Shown: one piece after another, positions 63,089 through 64,000 of the stretch | Layout: every line of letters starts with the position of its first letter | How positions within the stretch are numbered: the first letter of the stretch is position 1 | NCBI GenBank assembly: GCA_016711605.1 | Contig: JADJSS010000004.1 | Span: forward strand, 1-64,000 | Source: Saprospirales bacterium | GTDB lineage: Bacteria > Bacteroidota > Bacteroidia > Chitinophagales > JADIYW01 | Direction of reading: 5' to 3' | Length of the DNA: 64,000 nt | Notes under the pieces: model-generated | What the model saw: only the letters and a program-made list of their open reading frames with translations | The model's database searches: none | What the model was told of the DNA's origin: nothing | Program-made: the position numbers and the translations under genes

Positions 63089-64000
63089 GTGCAAGCATAC
63101 AAAGTTATAACTATTACTCACAAAACGACTAAAGTCAATAAATTGAAAGATTATTTATTGTCTGATGCTGATACGTCTGATTTTCCTGCAAATCGTCTCA
63201 AAGAATTGAAAGAAAGTTTTGGAATTGAAGAATTATTGTACCTAAACACTTGTAACAGAGTTACTTTTTTCTTTACACACGATAAAAAGATTGATAATAA
63301 ATTTCTCAAAGACTTATTTTCATTTATCAATCCAAATCTAACAAAAGAGTTAATTAATCTGCATTTATCAAAAGCATTGGTTTTGAAGGTGAAGATGCTA
63401 TCAAACATATTTTGGTGTTACTGCTTCCTTAGATTCTTTGGTGATTGGTGAAAGAGAGATTTTAGGTCAAATAAAACAAGCATATCAACAATCTAAAAAA
63501 CACCAATTATGTGGTGATACTATTCGGTTAGCGTATCAGCAAGCCATTGTTTTTGCTAAAAAAATTCATTCAGAAACTCGAATTGGCGAAAAACCAATTT
63601 CAGTAGTTTCTTTAGCGTTTCGTTCGTTAACTGCAAGAAATTTCTTCAAATATGCCAACATTTTAATAATTGGAGCTGGTCAAACCAACAACCTAATGGC
63701 AAACTTGCTTACCAAAGATGGTACTGAAAATAAAGTTTCAGTTTATAACAGAACACTAAGAAAAGCAGAAGAATTAGCAGCGCGTTTTAAAAATGCACAA
63801 GCATATGAGTTAGGAAAATTAGCTCATCATAAAGAAGATATTGATATAATTTTAACTTGTACAGGCGCAAATTATGCTGTGTTAACCAAAGATATCTTCG
63901 ATAAAATTGTTCCGAAACATAGAAAAGTAACCATTGTAGATTTGGCAGTTCCGCAAGATGTAGAAGATGAAGTAATTGAATTGAAAAATGTAGATTACAT
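63089..64000 (+). CDS. hemA: Glutamyl-tRNA reductase (two frameshifts, 3' end outside window)
   Basis: The start is GTG at 63089. The nucleophile cysteine is in Y-L-N-T-C55-N-R-V. After about residue 97 two 1-base losses near 63380 and 63410, the latter at a T4 run, must be corrected to recover F-G-F-E-G-E-D-A-I-K-H-I-F-G-V-T-A-S-L-D-S-L-V-I-G-E. The protein continues in frame to the window end with E-I-L-G-Q-I-K-Q-A-Y, the NADPH-binding I-I-G-A-G-Q-T-N and V-V-S-L-A-F-R. HemA makes glutamate-1-semialdehyde for haem. The gene is essential, so the shifts are probably sequence errors. Confidence 0.88.

Overview
The window is a low-GC chromosomal segment of a member of the Bacteroidota, most likely a free-living or sludge-type lineage near Chitinophagales/Saprospirales (this placement is inference). 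The support is type IX secretion sorting domains, a PorP/SprF protein beside a giant PKD-repeat protein, DUF4199, fused ThrA, TonB receptors with a carboxypeptidase-like N-terminal domain, near absence of Shine-Dalgarno sequences, and several promoters of the Bacteroidota form TTTG-N18-20-TAnnTTTG. No prophage, integrase, CRISPR array, rRNA operon or intact insertion sequence was found.

Layout: 1-8.6 kb carries a broken TPR membrane protein, a dihaem peroxidase, SDR enzymes, a split methyltransferase, MATE and EamA transporters, a coiled-coil protein and a PolB-like exonuclease. 8.6-14.8 kb has a fused Opp/Dpp ATPase, an acyl-CoA carboxylase beta subunit, an FKBP lipoprotein, a GT-C-like membrane protein and UbiX. 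14.9-21 kb has two thioredoxin-like proteins, a TraB/GumN protein, valS (one internal TGA and one frameshift) and a decayed TonB-domain gene. 21-30 kb has a thioesterase, a GH88/105 hydrolase, a CLC-F channel under a fluoride riboswitch, an M13 peptidase, a lipoprotein/TonB-receptor pair and tRNA-Val. 30-38 kb has a haem-binding protein, an rRNA-methyltransferase-like enzyme, DUF4199, a BaiN-like flavoprotein (split), an isoaspartyl peptidase, cytidine deaminase, NUDIX, sirtuin and NlpC/P60 genes. 38-48 kb is the T9SS region: a PKD protein plus PorP/SprF, PlsC, and a decayed type-A-sorted protein. 48-57 kb has a conserved unknown, thrA-thrB with an apparent leader peptide, a glutaryl-CoA-dehydrogenase-like enzyme, FolB and an amidase. 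57-64 kb has tRNA-Cys, an OmpA-family protein, KdsB, NfeD, a LysM protein and hemA (split, running off the end).

Two regulatory findings stand out. The first is a fluoride aptamer whose 3' edge can pair with the Shine-Dalgarno of its CLC-F gene. The second is an 18-codon, apparently leaderless ORF placed between a consensus promoter and thrA. A further theme is dispersed short repeats, both in intergenic hairpins and inside essential genes: kdsB contains two repeat-derived segments and valS contains three. A caution: many genes, including valS and hemA, carry single-base indels, mostly in homopolymer runs, and 59.5-59.8 kb looks like poor-quality sequence. Some broken genes may therefore be sequence errors, whereas 19.9-21 kb and 45-48 kb look like real decay.
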